Assembly: GCA_017302505.1 (NCBI GenBank)
Contig: JAFLDH010000007.1
Location: forward strand, 1 to 54,990
DNA length: 54,990 bases
Reading direction: 5' to 3'
Source: Burkholderiales bacterium
GTDB taxonomy: Bacteria; Pseudomonadota; Gammaproteobacteria; Burkholderiales; Burkholderiaceae_C
A model generated the notes under the pieces. It saw nothing but the letters and a program-made list of their open reading frames with translations. It did no database searches and was not told where the DNA came from. This document shows positions 41,362-51,552 of this stretch, in pieces. The translations under genes were made by a program, and so were the position numbers. Each line of letters starts with the position of its first letter. Position 1 is the first letter of the stretch.

Positions 41362-41907
41362 ATGAGTCACGTCCCTTTGATCGACATCACGCAGACCACC
41401 GCCGACCGCGCCGCCTTGCTGTCGCAGATCCAGCAGGCCTTCGGCACAGTGCCCAACATGTTCCGCGCCGTCGCCAACTCGCCGGCGGCGCTGCGCAGCA
41501 TGTGGGGCTCGTTCGGCGCGCTCGGTGGCGGCAGCATCCCCGCCAAGCTCGGCGAGCAGATCGCCGTGGCCGTGGCCGACCGCAACCACTGCGAGTACTG
41601 CCTGGCCGCGCACACGGCGCTGGGCCGCAAGGCCGGCGCCACGGCCGAGGAGATGACGGCCGCGCAGGCCGGCCATGCCGCCGACCCGAAGACCGACGCG
41701 GCGCTGCGCTTTGCGCTCGCGTTGGCGGAGCAGCGCGGCCAGGTGCAGCCCGACGATGTGCGCCGGCTGCGCGAGGTGGGCTTCAGTGACTAGGGCATCG
41801 TCGAGATCGTGGCCCACGTGGCGCTGAACCTGTTCACGAACTACGTCAACGTGGCGCTGAACGTGCCCGTGGACTTTCCGCAGGTGAAGCTGCGCCGCGC
41901 GGCCTGA
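41362..41907 (+). pseudogene. AhpD-like carboxymuconolactone decarboxylase-family gene with an internal amber codon
   Basis: AAGGAG before the ATG. Reads IQQAFGTVPNMFRAVANSP, the redox motif CEYCLAAHT and on to EVGFSD, then TAG at 41791-41793. The same frame continues after the TAG with GIVEIVAHVALNLFTNYVN and 37 codons in all to TGA at 41907, exactly the expected family C-terminus. One point change (from CAG, GAG or AAG) would explain it. The CxxC pair is intact upstream of the stop, but the truncated protein lacks its last helix. Confidence 0.88.
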
Positions 41908-41965
41908 GCCCACAACTCTGCCGACCCGGGTCGAACCCTGGGTCGCCCGTTTGACAGGAGCACCC

Positions 41966-42592
41966 ATGCTGACCACCAACGAACGCGACAGCCTCGCACT
42001 GCCCGAGTGGCAGGTGAGCACCTGGATCAACGCGACAGCGCCGATCACACTGCAGTCCCTGCGCGGGCGAGTGGTGCTGCTGCACACGTTCCAGATGCTG
42101 TGCCCCGGCTGTGTGGCCTTCGGCCTGCCGCAAGCCGAGCGCGTGCGACAGGCGTTCCCGGAATCCGAACTTGCGGTGGTAGGCCTGCACACCGTGTTCG
42201 AACACCACGACGTGATGACGGTCGAAGCCTTGCGGGCCTTCGTTCACGAGTACCGATGGTCTTTCCCGATCGGTGTCGACCAGCCCGACGGCCGCGGCGG
42301 GCCATCGCTCTCGATGTCGCGCTACGGCTTGCGAGGCACGCCTTCATGCCTGGTGCTGGATCACGCGGGGCGTGTGCGCCTGCACCACTTCGGTCAGATC
42401 GACGACTTGGTTCTCGGCGGGCTGCTGGGCCGGCTGATCGCCAGCCAGGGCGCCTCGGGCCAGCGCGATGCGACGCACCGTGAGTCGCCGGCACTTGGTG
42501 GCGACCAGGCGACGGAGGGCTGTGGTCCCGCGGGCTGCGAGATATCAGCAGCGCAGCGCCGGCGCGCCGTGAAGCAAGGGTCGGCTCTATGA
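41966..42592 (+). CDS. thioredoxin-like (redoxin-domain) protein
   Basis: 208 residues; AGGAG before the ATG. LRGRVVLLHTFQMLCPGCVAFGLP is a redoxin/TlpA-type active site with a CPGC pair, and RYGLRGTPSCLVLD supplies the cis-proline loop. No signal peptide, so cytoplasmic. The last ~45 residues are a polar tail with a CGPAGC pair. Its TGA overlaps the ATG of the amidotransferase (ATGA). Confidence 0.88.
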   Translation: MLTTNERDSLALPEWQVSTWINATAPITLQSLRGRVVLLHTFQMLCPGCVAFGLPQAERVRQAFPESELAVVGLHTVFEHHDVMTVEALRAFVHEYRWSFPIGVDQPDGRGGPSLSMSRYGLRGTPSCLVLDHAGRVRLHHFGQIDDLVLGGLLGRLIASQGASGQRDATHRESPALGGDQATEGCGPAGCEISAAQRRRAVKQGSAL

Positions 42593-43293
42593 AAACCGCC
42601 GTCGCCATCCGGCACCTTGCCTTCGAAGACCTCGGCATGATCGAGCCGTGGTTGAAGCGGCGAGGTTGGCAGATCATCACTTGCGACGCCGGCGTGGATG
42701 ACCTGAGGAAGATCGATCTGGCACAGGTGGACCTGCTCGTCGTGCTTGGCGGACCGATCGGCGCGTTCGACGATGCGATGTATCCCTTCCTGACCGCCGA
42801 AGTCGACTTGATCCGGTGGCGCATCGACAGCGGCCGCCCGATCCTCGGCATCTGCCTGGGCGCGCAGCTGATGGCGCGTGCGCTGGGTGCGTCTGTGGCT
42901 CCGATGCACAGCAAGGAAATCGGCTATCGGCCGCTCAGCCTCACGCGCGAGGGAGAGGCCGGCCCGCTGGCGCACCTTGCCTCGCAATCCGTGCTGCACT
43001 GGCACGGCGACCAGTTCGACATGCCGGCCGGCACGTCGGCGCTTGCATGTACCCCGGCGTGCAAGAACCAGGCGTTCATGGTCGGCCAGCACGCGATGGC
43101 CTGGCAGTTCCACCTCGAGGTCGACGCCGCGCGCATCGAGCAATGGCTGATCGGTCACACCGGCGAACTGCGGCAAGCGGGCCTGGAGCCGCAAAGGTTG
43201 CGCGACGAGGCGACGCGCCACCGGGTCGGTCTGGCTGCCGCTCTAGACGCCGTGTTAACGGACTGGTTCATCCAGATGGGGCTGACCCCCTGA
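42589..43293 (+). CDS. class I glutamine amidotransferase (GuaA-like)
   Basis: 234 residues. Catalytic Cys in ILGICLGAQLMA, His in QFHLEVD with Glu two residues later, and VVLGGPIGAFDD. Stand-alone members of this family hydrolyse glutamine or gamma-glutamyl compounds. Last gene of the protoglobin operon and coupled to the redoxin gene by ATGA. Confidence 0.9.
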   Translation: MKTAVAIRHLAFEDLGMIEPWLKRRGWQIITCDAGVDDLRKIDLAQVDLLVVLGGPIGAFDDAMYPFLTAEVDLIRWRIDSGRPILGICLGAQLMARALGASVAPMHSKEIGYRPLSLTREGEAGPLAHLASQSVLHWHGDQFDMPAGTSALACTPACKNQAFMVGQHAMAWQFHLEVDAARIEQWLIGHTGELRQAGLEPQRLRDEATRHRVGLAAALDAVLTDWFIQMGLTP

Positions 43294-43881
43294 CAGCGGC
43301 GCGCAGCGCATCGTGCCCCGGGCGCGCCCGGGCCAATGCAGCAGAGGATCGCGGCGCGGACCAGAGAGCCGTCCGGCGTCACCCGGCCGCCAACGACGGG
43401 CGATGTACGTCAGACGACACGACCCCGAAGCCGACATTGGCGAAAGGCCGCTCCTGGCCGGTCGCGTGAAGTCGCGGCCGTGCCAGGAAACTGACCTTCG
43501 ACTCGGTGGGCTCGACGGCCGAGGTCAGCTTTCTGCGATCTGGACGGAGACCCGGACTCGGCCAGTTTCTGTCGCTGGCGAAAGGCGGCTATTCGGTCAG
43601 CCCGTCGGGTGCAGACTCGGCCGTGGCACAAGCGCCGCGCCGCCATTGGCGCGCCGAGATGCAGCGTGGCTTGAAGCCGCCGGACGTGATAGACAAGACG
43701 AAGGGCCTGGGGTTGTGGATCTCAACTCCGGTCGAATTGTCCACACGCGAGCGGCCGCGATCGTCAAGCGTGCGAAGTTGGTCAACGCCCGGGCGTCAAG
43801 GCCAAGTGCGTACGGAGAGAGGTCGGCCGGGAGAGCAGTGCTTTGGGATGACAACCACAGAAGTGGCGCGGTGTCGCCACC
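43294..43881. other. intergenic region without a supportable gene
   Basis: 588 bases. Open frames exist but have no start signals or recognisable motifs, and they overlap one another. It may be decayed sequence. Confidence 0.4.
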
Positions 43882-44658
43882 TCAGTCCCGTAGGTCCGGA
43901 TCGCTGTTGGAGATGTCATCCCAGAGCGTCTGGAACGACAGCCACCCGAAGCGCGGCGAGCCTAGCGTCGACGCAAGCCAAGTTGCGTCCTCGGGCGGAT
44001 ACTGCGTGGGCGTGCCCGCGGCTTCGGCGCGCAATTGATCATCGCAGCAGCGGTTCATCAACACGAACCACCACGCAGCCTCGTCCACAGTCAAGCCAGT
44101 GGTGAAGATGCCGTGGCCGGCGTGGATTGCGACGCGCTTGTCGCCAAACTCCCCCGCGAAGCGCTGGGCAGACTCCGGATCGCGCACCAGCCGTGGCGCC
44201 ATGATCAATGCCTGCTGACCGTAGAAGACGCATGCGTCCTGGGTGATCGGATCGAGCGGCCGCGCCAACGCGGCCCAGGTCGACGCTGCCGGCGCGTGGG
44301 CATGGCAGACCGCCGCCACGTCCGGACGTGCCCGGTGCAGCGCCGTGTGTAGCAGCAGCCCGACCGGGTTGACCGCCCCATCGCCTCGGACGACACGGCC
44401 CTGGTGGTCGACCTGGACCAGTTGCGAGGCCCGCACCCGGTGCATCGGCACGCCCACCGGGTTGACCCAGAAATGGTCGGCCTGCTCCGGGTCGCGGACC
44501 GTGACGTGGCCCAGCAGTCCCTCTGACAATCCGCGGCGGCCGAGAATGCGGCAAGCCGCGGCGAGCCGTTCGCGCACGTGCCGCCGCTCTGCCTCCTTCG
44601 TGGTGAAGACCGGCGGTTCGCGGGTCGCAAAGGCGCTGATCGTGATCGGGGTCTGCAT
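43882..44658 (-). CDS. class II aldolase/adducin-family protein
   Basis: 258 residues. Metal-binding histidines appear in AVCHAHAP and IHAGHGIFTTG, with GLLGHVTVRDP and FWVNPVGVPMHRV in front. Such enzymes cleave aldols or decarboxylate hydroxy acids. Catabolic clusters in this order often use them on carboxylic-acid intermediates. The IclR gene at 44949 is upstream on the same strand with a 290-base gap; it may regulate this gene. Confidence 0.88.
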   Translation of the reverse strand: MQTPITISAFATREPPVFTTKEAERRHVRERLAAACRILGRRGLSEGLLGHVTVRDPEQADHFWVNPVGVPMHRVRASQLVQVDHQGRVVRGDGAVNPVGLLLHTALHRARPDVAAVCHAHAPAASTWAALARPLDPITQDACVFYGQQALIMAPRLVRDPESAQRFAGEFGDKRVAIHAGHGIFTTGLTVDEAAWWFVLMNRCCDDQLRAEAAGTPTQYPPEDATWLASTLGSPRFGWLSFQTLWDDISNSDPDLRD

Positions 44659-44948
44659 GCAGCGTCTCCGCAGTAGTTGATCGACTTTTCACCCTGTGGG
44701 GCAGCGCTTCTCATGATGCACTTGTGAAGCCTCAATCGCAATGGTCGATCCACTGTTGCTGGGCAACGCTACCTCGCGCAAGGGCGCCTCGCCGAAGGTT
44801 CGGCTTTTGATCGAAATCCTGGTCAATGCCTTCAGGATGGGTGCCTGGCCAGCGTGATGCGATGCACTGGATCGAATCAACGACGACTCGATCGGCTGAA
44901 GTTGCATTCCCGGACCAAAAGCGACCCGGTGGACCGCCGCTTGGGCCG
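44659..44948. other. intergenic region upstream of the aldolase gene
   Basis: 290 bases with nothing coding that I can support. It should contain the aldolase promoter, but no clear boxes stand out. Confidence 0.4.
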
Positions 44949-45818
44949 TCAACGGGCGCCTGCGCGCTGGGGCCGCTTGAGTGGGCCATCCCTTTCACCC
45001 TCATTCAGTCCGCTCGTCGAGACCATCCCTCCGATGCGTGCCGACAAAGTTCTCGCCGCAGTACCCAGCGCATCGGTGACCTCAGGGATCGACTTGCGCT
45101 GCATCTGGTCGATGCGCTCCGCATAGGGCACAGTCAGCGCGGCGATCGCCCGGCCCTGCGTATCCAGGATCGGGAAGCTCACCGCCCACAGTCCGCGCAC
45201 CTGCACGCTGGGAATCGATTCGTAACCCGCCACACGGATCTTGTCGAGAATGCTGTCGATTTGCGGGTCGGCTTGCTCTGGCCGGCGCTGCAGCGACTCC
45301 TCGATGCGCAGCTTGCGCGTCTCCTCATCCTGGAACGCGAGCAGCACCCTTCCCGACGCAGAGATGATGACATCGAGTTCAGCGCCGGCACGCACCGCGA
45401 AACCCATGCCGCTGGGCGTGTCGACCTTTGCCAGCACCACCTGCTTGCCCTGGCCGTAAATCGTCAGATGGCAGGACTGGTCCAACTCGCTGGCCAGGCG
45501 CTGCATGATCGGCGTCGCTTCGAACAGCAGGCGATGCGTCGGCGGATTGACATGCGCCAACTCGAACAGCTTGGTCGTGAGCCCGTAAGTGCTCTCGTCC
45601 ACCAAGGTCACGTAGTTGCGGTTGACCAGGCAGGCGAGCATGCGATAGATCTCGCCAACGCTGCGGCCCAAGCGTTGCGCCAAGTCCTTTTGCGACAGCG
45701 GTTGTTCGCTGCGGCACAGGGTCTCGAGGATGTCGAGCCCCTTCTCCAGCGCGGGTGCCGAATACGAGCGGCTCTCGGCTTCAGCCACCGTCGTGGCCTC
45801 ATTCGGGTCATCTTTCAT
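44949..45818 (-). CDS. IclR-family regulator
   Basis: 289 residues. Winged HTH: PALEKGLDILETLCRSEQPL, SQKDLAQRLGRSVGEIYRML. Effector domain with PSGMGFAVRAGAEL, VLLAFQD and a final AALTVPYAERI. IclR proteins commonly control aromatic-acid degradation, consistent with the thiolase gene lying upstream on the same strand. Confidence 0.92.
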   Translation of the reverse strand: MKDDPNEATTVAEAESRSYSAPALEKGLDILETLCRSEQPLSQKDLAQRLGRSVGEIYRMLACLVNRNYVTLVDESTYGLTTKLFELAHVNPPTHRLLFEATPIMQRLASELDQSCHLTIYGQGKQVVLAKVDTPSGMGFAVRAGAELDVIISASGRVLLAFQDEETRKLRIEESLQRRPEQADPQIDSILDKIRVAGYESIPSVQVRGLWAVSFPILDTQGRAIAALTVPYAERIDQMQRKSIPEVTDALGTAARTLSARIGGMVSTSGLNEGERDGPLKRPQRAGAR

Positions 45819-45927
45819 TCTTCGTCTCGATCAATTCACGCCGCATCGTCGCGGCACAAGGCGATGGCTTGATTGTCACCTGCCCGTTCCACGCGATGTC
45901 CCCGCGCGGGCCAGAGCCACGAGCGAC

Positions 45928-47136
<1,209 letters not shown>

Positions 47137-47151
47137 GGTCACCCCTCCTGA

Positions 47152-47865
47152 TCAGTCGACTTTGGCGCCGGAGCGCTTGACGATCCCGGCCCACTTGGCC
47201 TGTTCCGCCCTTGCGAACGCGGCGAACTCCTCGGGCGTGTTGCCCACAGGCTCGGCACCTAAGGCGGCGAACTGCGTGCGCACTTCGGGCAGCCGGACGA
47301 TGGCTGCGATCTCGCGCGACAGGCGATGCACGACCGCGGGCGGTGTCGCCGCCGGGGCCCAGACGCCGTACCAGGTGCTGATGTCGAAGCCGGGGAAGCC
47401 GCTTTCGGCGACGGTCGGCACCTCGGGCAGCGCCAAAGAGCGCTTCAATGTCGTCACCGCAAGCGGACGGATCGTGCCGGCCTTCAGGTGCGGCATGGCC
47501 GACGGCAGCGAATCGAACATCACCTGGACCTGGCCGCCGATCAGATCGCTCAGCGCCGGAGCGCTGCCCTTGTACGGCACATGCATCATGTCGATGCCCG
47601 CAGCGATCTGGAAGGCTTCGCCAGAGAGGTGTTGCGACGTGGCGTTGCCGGCCGACGCGAAGGCCAGCGACGGCTTCGACGACTTCGCCAGCGCGACCAG
47701 TTCCTTCACCGAGCGTGCCGCAACTTTCGGATTGACGGCAAGGACCAGCGGCACGTCGGCCAGGTTGCTGACCGGTGCGAAGTCGGCGATCGCGTCGTAC
47801 GAGGTCTTGGGGTACAGGCTCGGGTTGATGACGTGGATCTGCGAGCGCTTCGACTCGACCTTCAT
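47152..47865 (-). pseudogene. 5'-truncated Bug receptor gene
   Basis: 237 residues starting within a Bug receptor: HVINPSLYPKTSYDAIADFA, AFASAGNATSQHL, HVPYKGSAPALSDLIGGQ and a normal C-terminus. The signal peptide and first ~100 residues (VPFPxGG and VENKPGAG motifs) are missing. The sequence switches near 47840-47866 to the end of a cupin gene on the other strand. Without a signal it cannot act as a periplasmic receptor. It sits just upstream of the thiolase gene on the same strand, 15 bases away. Confidence 0.85.
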
Positions 47866-48046
47866 TTCTGCCGGTGTCGAGCACGAACTGGTGAATGTCG
47901 GAGAAGAAACGGCCTATGTGCTGGTGGTCTATGGATCGCCGGAGGTGAGCCGCACCTTCGCGGACACTGGCAGAACGGTAGGGATACCTGTCGTCTTCCC
48001 TGCCGCCCTGTGCACCGTCGCGCGCCGCCAGCGCCTTGCGTCTTGA
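47866..48046 (+). pseudogene. 3' fragment of a cupin-domain gene
   Basis: The plus strand reads SAGVEHELVNVGEETAYVLV, VYGSPEV and continues to a stop at 48046. This is the second conserved cupin strand pair (PAGxxHxxxN). Only about 60 codons remain, and the upstream part is replaced by antisense Bug sequence. Confidence 0.65.
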
Positions 48047-48252
48047 TTCACCCATCGGGTGAGTGTGCCAAGACCTTCCAACTCCGCGCCAGTGCTCGCA
48101 ATTCAGCTCGTCGCGGTCGGGCAGCTGCCGGATTTAGCTTGACTCGGCTATGCACATCGCGAAACCGGCGGCGCGCCTGTTCGCCATAAGCGTTCACGGC
48201 TGCGCGGGATCGGAAGCTTGACCGTGCTGCAGGCGGTCCGAAGTGACCGTCT
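48047..48252. other. intergenic region
   Basis: 206 bases between the cupin fragment and the CoA-transferase stop. Nothing coding and no hairpin recognised. Confidence 0.4.
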
Positions 48253-49485
48253 TCAGATTACGCCGTCGGACCGGAGTTGTTCGAATTCGTCAGGCTGAAG
48301 TCCAAGCTCGCCGTAGAACGCGTCGTTATGCTGGCCAACGCTTGGGCCCGATGTTGGTGTGAGCGACTGATAGCCGGGCGAACGCGGTACGACGCATGCG
48401 GTAGGCAAGACACCGAAGTCGGGGTCCGCGCAATGCACGAAGGCCTGCCTGGCCGAGAAGTGCGGGTCGGCCAGGACGTCGCGAATATCATTGACTTTGG
48501 AGAAGGGCACGGCAATGCGATCAAGCAGTTCCACGATGTCGTCGAACTGCATGGCGGCGAAACTCTGTGCCACCTCTGCGTCGATCAGCGCCGTGTGCGT
48601 TCGGCGACTGGCGTTGTGGCCGAAACGCGGGTCGGCGAGCCAATCTTTTCGGCCAAGACCCTGCGCCAGCCGTCGGAACATTTCGTCAGAGGATGCTGCC
48701 ATCGAAAAGTGCACGCCGTCCGCGCTGCAATAGATGTTGGAGGGCGCCGTATAGCTGGCCGAACTGCCGCGAGGCTGCCGGACAGTGCCGCACAACACAT
48801 GCTCTGCGGCAATCGGATCAAGCAGTCGCAACAGCGCTTCGCTGGCCGCCAAGTCGACCTCGCGGCCTCGCGCCTGTGGATCGTCACGCAGGCGCACCAT
48901 CTCGGCAGCGATGCAGAACGCGGCATAGAGCCCGGCTACCGCGTCACCCAGTGGAAAGTCCGCGTGGAGTGGCGTGCCGTCCGCAGACTTGGTCAGGCTG
49001 GTGTATCCGGTCATGGCCTCGAAGACCCGGGCAAAGCCAGGGCGGCGCGCATAGGGCCCGGTCTGGCCGAAACCTGTGAGCCGCAGCACAACCAGCCGCG
49101 GGTTTGCCCCCAGCAGCGTCGCAGTGTCCAGGCCCCAGCCGGCTAGGGTGCCGGTACGAAAGTTCTCCACCAGCACGTCGAAGCGCGGAAGCATGCGCAG
49201 CAGCAGATCCCGCCCTGCCGGTTTGCGCACATCCAGCGTGATACCCCGCTTGCCGCGGTTGGCGACCTTCCACCACACCGGCTTGCCGTTCAAAACGGGT
49301 GCCAGCGTGCGAAGCGTATCGGTACCAGCTGGCAGTTCCAGCTTGACGGTGTCTGCGCCGAGGTCTGCGCAAAGCGTGGCTCCCAGCGGCGCAGCCACCA
49401 CCGTCGCCATGTCAAGTATGCGCACACCTGCCAGTGGCGCGTAAACCGGCAACTGCCCAGCCATGGGCGCGTCGTCCGCGCTCAT
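48253..49485 (-). CDS. CaiB/BaiF family III CoA-transferase
   Basis: 410 residues. GVRILDMATVVAAPLGATLCADLGADTVKLE, NRGKRGITLDVRKPAG, VLVENFRTGTL and the Asp region ADFPLGDAVAGLYAAF fit class III CoA-transferases, which move CoA from one acyl-CoA to another acid. Its ATG overlaps the TGA of the Bug receptor (ATGA), so uptake and activation are co-translated. A second family member lies at 53343. Confidence 0.93.
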   Translation of the reverse strand: MSADDAPMAGQLPVYAPLAGVRILDMATVVAAPLGATLCADLGADTVKLELPAGTDTLRTLAPVLNGKPVWWKVANRGKRGITLDVRKPAGRDLLLRMLPRFDVLVENFRTGTLAGWGLDTATLLGANPRLVVLRLTGFGQTGPYARRPGFARVFEAMTGYTSLTKSADGTPLHADFPLGDAVAGLYAAFCIAAEMVRLRDDPQARGREVDLAASEALLRLLDPIAAEHVLCGTVRQPRGSSASYTAPSNIYCSADGVHFSMAASSDEMFRRLAQGLGRKDWLADPRFGHNASRRTHTALIDAEVAQSFAAMQFDDIVELLDRIAVPFSKVNDIRDVLADPHFSARQAFVHCADPDFGVLPTACVVPRSPGYQSLTPTSGPSVGQHNDAFYGELGLQPDEFEQLRSDGVI

Positions 49486-50444
49486 TCGGGTCGAATACCA
49501 ACCTTGGTGGCCAGGGCCCGAAAACGCTGCAATTCCGTCGTGTGGTAGCTGCGCAGTTCGGCCGGGCCGTAAGGCATCAGCGCAGTGCCTGGCGTCTTGC
49601 GGGCATACTCTTCCACCTCCGGGAGGGCCATCACCTTGCGCATGGCCTCGACCAGGATGGCAGTGACTTCGTCAGGCGTCTCGCTGCGCACATGAAGTGC
49701 GGTCCAGGGATAGTTGATCCACTCGGCAAAGCCACTTTCCGCAACGGTGGGCACCTCCGGAAACTCGGCCACACGCTTCTCGCTGGACACGGCCAGCAAG
49801 CGCAGCTTTCCGCCTTTAGCCAATTGTTCGACGCCCCCCAGGTCGGTGATGGCGAAATCCACCCTTCCTTCCATGACGTCGGGCAGCATGGCCGAAGCGC
49901 CCTTGTAGGGTACCTGGGAGACTTTCATGCCCGACAGGTCGGCCAACCACTCCACGGCCAGCCGGTAGCCGGGCGCGTAGTGCGCAAACTGCAGTGGCTG
50001 AGTGGCCTTGCGACCTGCGGTGACCAGATCCTGGAGGCTGCGGTACGGCGAGTTGGGGCTGACAACGATTGCACTGGTAGTTCGGATCAGCCCCGATATG
50101 GGCTTGAAGTCCTTAACCGGGTCATAGGGCAGGTCCTTCATGACGATCGGGTTCACCGAAAGTGTGGAAATACTGGTCATCAGCAGTGTGTATCCGTCGG
50201 CAGGTGCCGAGCGTACCGCCATCACGGCGATGTTGCCGCCGGCACCGGGCTTGTTCTCCACAATCACAGGCTGTCCCAAGGTGCGCGCCAGGCGTTCGGC
50301 AACGAAGCGACTGGCAGCATCGGAGCCCGAACCCGCTCCTACGTGAACGATGATGCGAAGCGAACGATCTGGAAAGCCGCGTGTTTGAGCGATGGCCCAC
50401 CCGCTTGCGATGACCAGACACAAGCTTGCGATCAAAGCCTTCAT
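49482..50444 (-). CDS. Bug-family (TctC-like) periplasmic solute receptor
   Basis: 320 residues; AAGGAG before the ATG. Signal peptide MKALIASLCLVIASGWAIAQ, mature start GFPDRSLRIIVHVGAGSGSD, then GQPVIVENKPGAGGN and QVPYKGASAML. It probably binds the acid that the coupled CoA-transferase activates. No TctAB transporter genes are nearby. Confidence 0.93.
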   Translation of the reverse strand: MKALIASLCLVIASGWAIAQTRGFPDRSLRIIVHVGAGSGSDAASRFVAERLARTLGQPVIVENKPGAGGNIAVMAVRSAPADGYTLLMTSISTLSVNPIVMKDLPYDPVKDFKPISGLIRTTSAIVVSPNSPYRSLQDLVTAGRKATQPLQFAHYAPGYRLAVEWLADLSGMKVSQVPYKGASAMLPDVMEGRVDFAITDLGGVEQLAKGGKLRLLAVSSEKRVAEFPEVPTVAESGFAEWINYPWTALHVRSETPDEVTAILVEAMRKVMALPEVEEYARKTPGTALMPYGPAELRSYHTTELQRFRALATKVGIRPE

Positions 50445-50607
50445 CGGTGTCTCCTTGTGTGTTCCGTGACATCTGGCGCCGCGTGACAGCGCCACTTCGA
50501 CACAACCGATGAGGCAGGTCGATGTCAAGGCATCGTAGGAGCCAGCGCTGCGCAGGGTCTATGGCGGTTCCGCATCGCGGCACAGAGGCGGCCAACCGCG
50601 CACCGCT

Positions 50608-51432
50608 TCAGAGGCGTCGCGGAGGGGGCTGGCGTGTCCGCGCCATCCGGGCACGACGCTCGAACGCGACCTCGATCTCGTTGGCGGTAGCAAGCAAGGC
50701 CTGGCTCAGCTCAGTGAACACGCGCTCCGGGGTCAGTTCGCGGCTTGGCGCGCCGCAGCCCAACGTGAGGCGCCGCCCATGTTGCTTGAGGAAGAGCGGT
50801 ACGGCGATGCCGTTGTGACCCCGGCGCCAGCCTTCGATGGTCGTGCAAACACCCCGTCGGGAGTACTCCGCCACCGCGCTGTGCACCATCTTGCCCAACG
50901 CTTCGGCCTCGGTTGGCTTGCGCCGGACAGCCTGGTCAAGGATGCGCTGCCGCTCCAGCCGGCCGCAGGAGGCGAGATAGGCGCGCCCCATGGCCGTGGA
51001 GAAGACCGATACGTGCATGCCGGGCTCCACTGACGGCGCCTGCGTCGACGGTCCTCGCGCACCGGCCAGGCAAACGATGCTGGCGTCCTCGTAGGCCCCC
51101 AGCGTGACCAGGCAGTCATGCTCCAGGGCCAATCGGCGCATCGCGGGCTGCAACTGTTCGGCGATGTCATCACCGGCCGATCTCGAATGGCCCAGCGTAG
51201 CAATGCGTGAGCCCAACCGGTACTTGTCGTGGCGGTTGTCGTACTCCAGACAGTCGAGCTTGCTCAGGGTGTAAAGGAAGCGCGCCACCGTGGATTTCGG
51301 CATACCGCAGCGGGTGGCTATGTCCTGATTGCCCAGCAGCGGTGTGGCCGGTCGAAAGCAGGACAGGATCTGCACCGCCTTTGCGACGGACGCGACGTAC
51401 TGCTTGTCTACGTTCTGCTTTTCATTGGTCAT
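50608..51432 (-). CDS. IclR-family regulator
   Basis: 274 residues; GGAG before the ATG at 51432. HTH segment SVAKAVQILSCFRPATPLLG, IATRCGMPKSTVARFLYTLS; effector domain with AMGRAYLASCG and GIAVPLFLK. Same strand as, and upstream of, the Bug/CoA-transferase pair, and divergent from the acyl-CoA dehydrogenase gene, so a regulator of both is likely. Confidence 0.92.
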   Translation of the reverse strand: MTNEKQNVDKQYVASVAKAVQILSCFRPATPLLGNQDIATRCGMPKSTVARFLYTLSKLDCLEYDNRHDKYRLGSRIATLGHSRSAGDDIAEQLQPAMRRLALEHDCLVTLGAYEDASIVCLAGARGPSTQAPSVEPGMHVSVFSTAMGRAYLASCGRLERQRILDQAVRRKPTEAEALGKMVHSAVAEYSRRGVCTTIEGWRRGHNGIAVPLFLKQHGRRLTLGCGAPSRELTPERVFTELSQALLATANEIEVAFERRARMARTRQPPPRRL

Positions 51433-51552
51433 TGGCGGCTCCAGGATGCTGGCGCCAGTATCTTGCCAATTGCGGCTTGCGCGTGCCGCGATGCGGAACC
51501 GACATGGCGCACCGATGAGTGGCGGCGCTAGGCTGTCCGGCAGTCGAACTGC

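Noticed and set aside
43410..43854. Open frames in the 43.3-43.9 kb gap
   Set aside because: Overlapping frames on both strands with no start signals, no motifs and biased composition.
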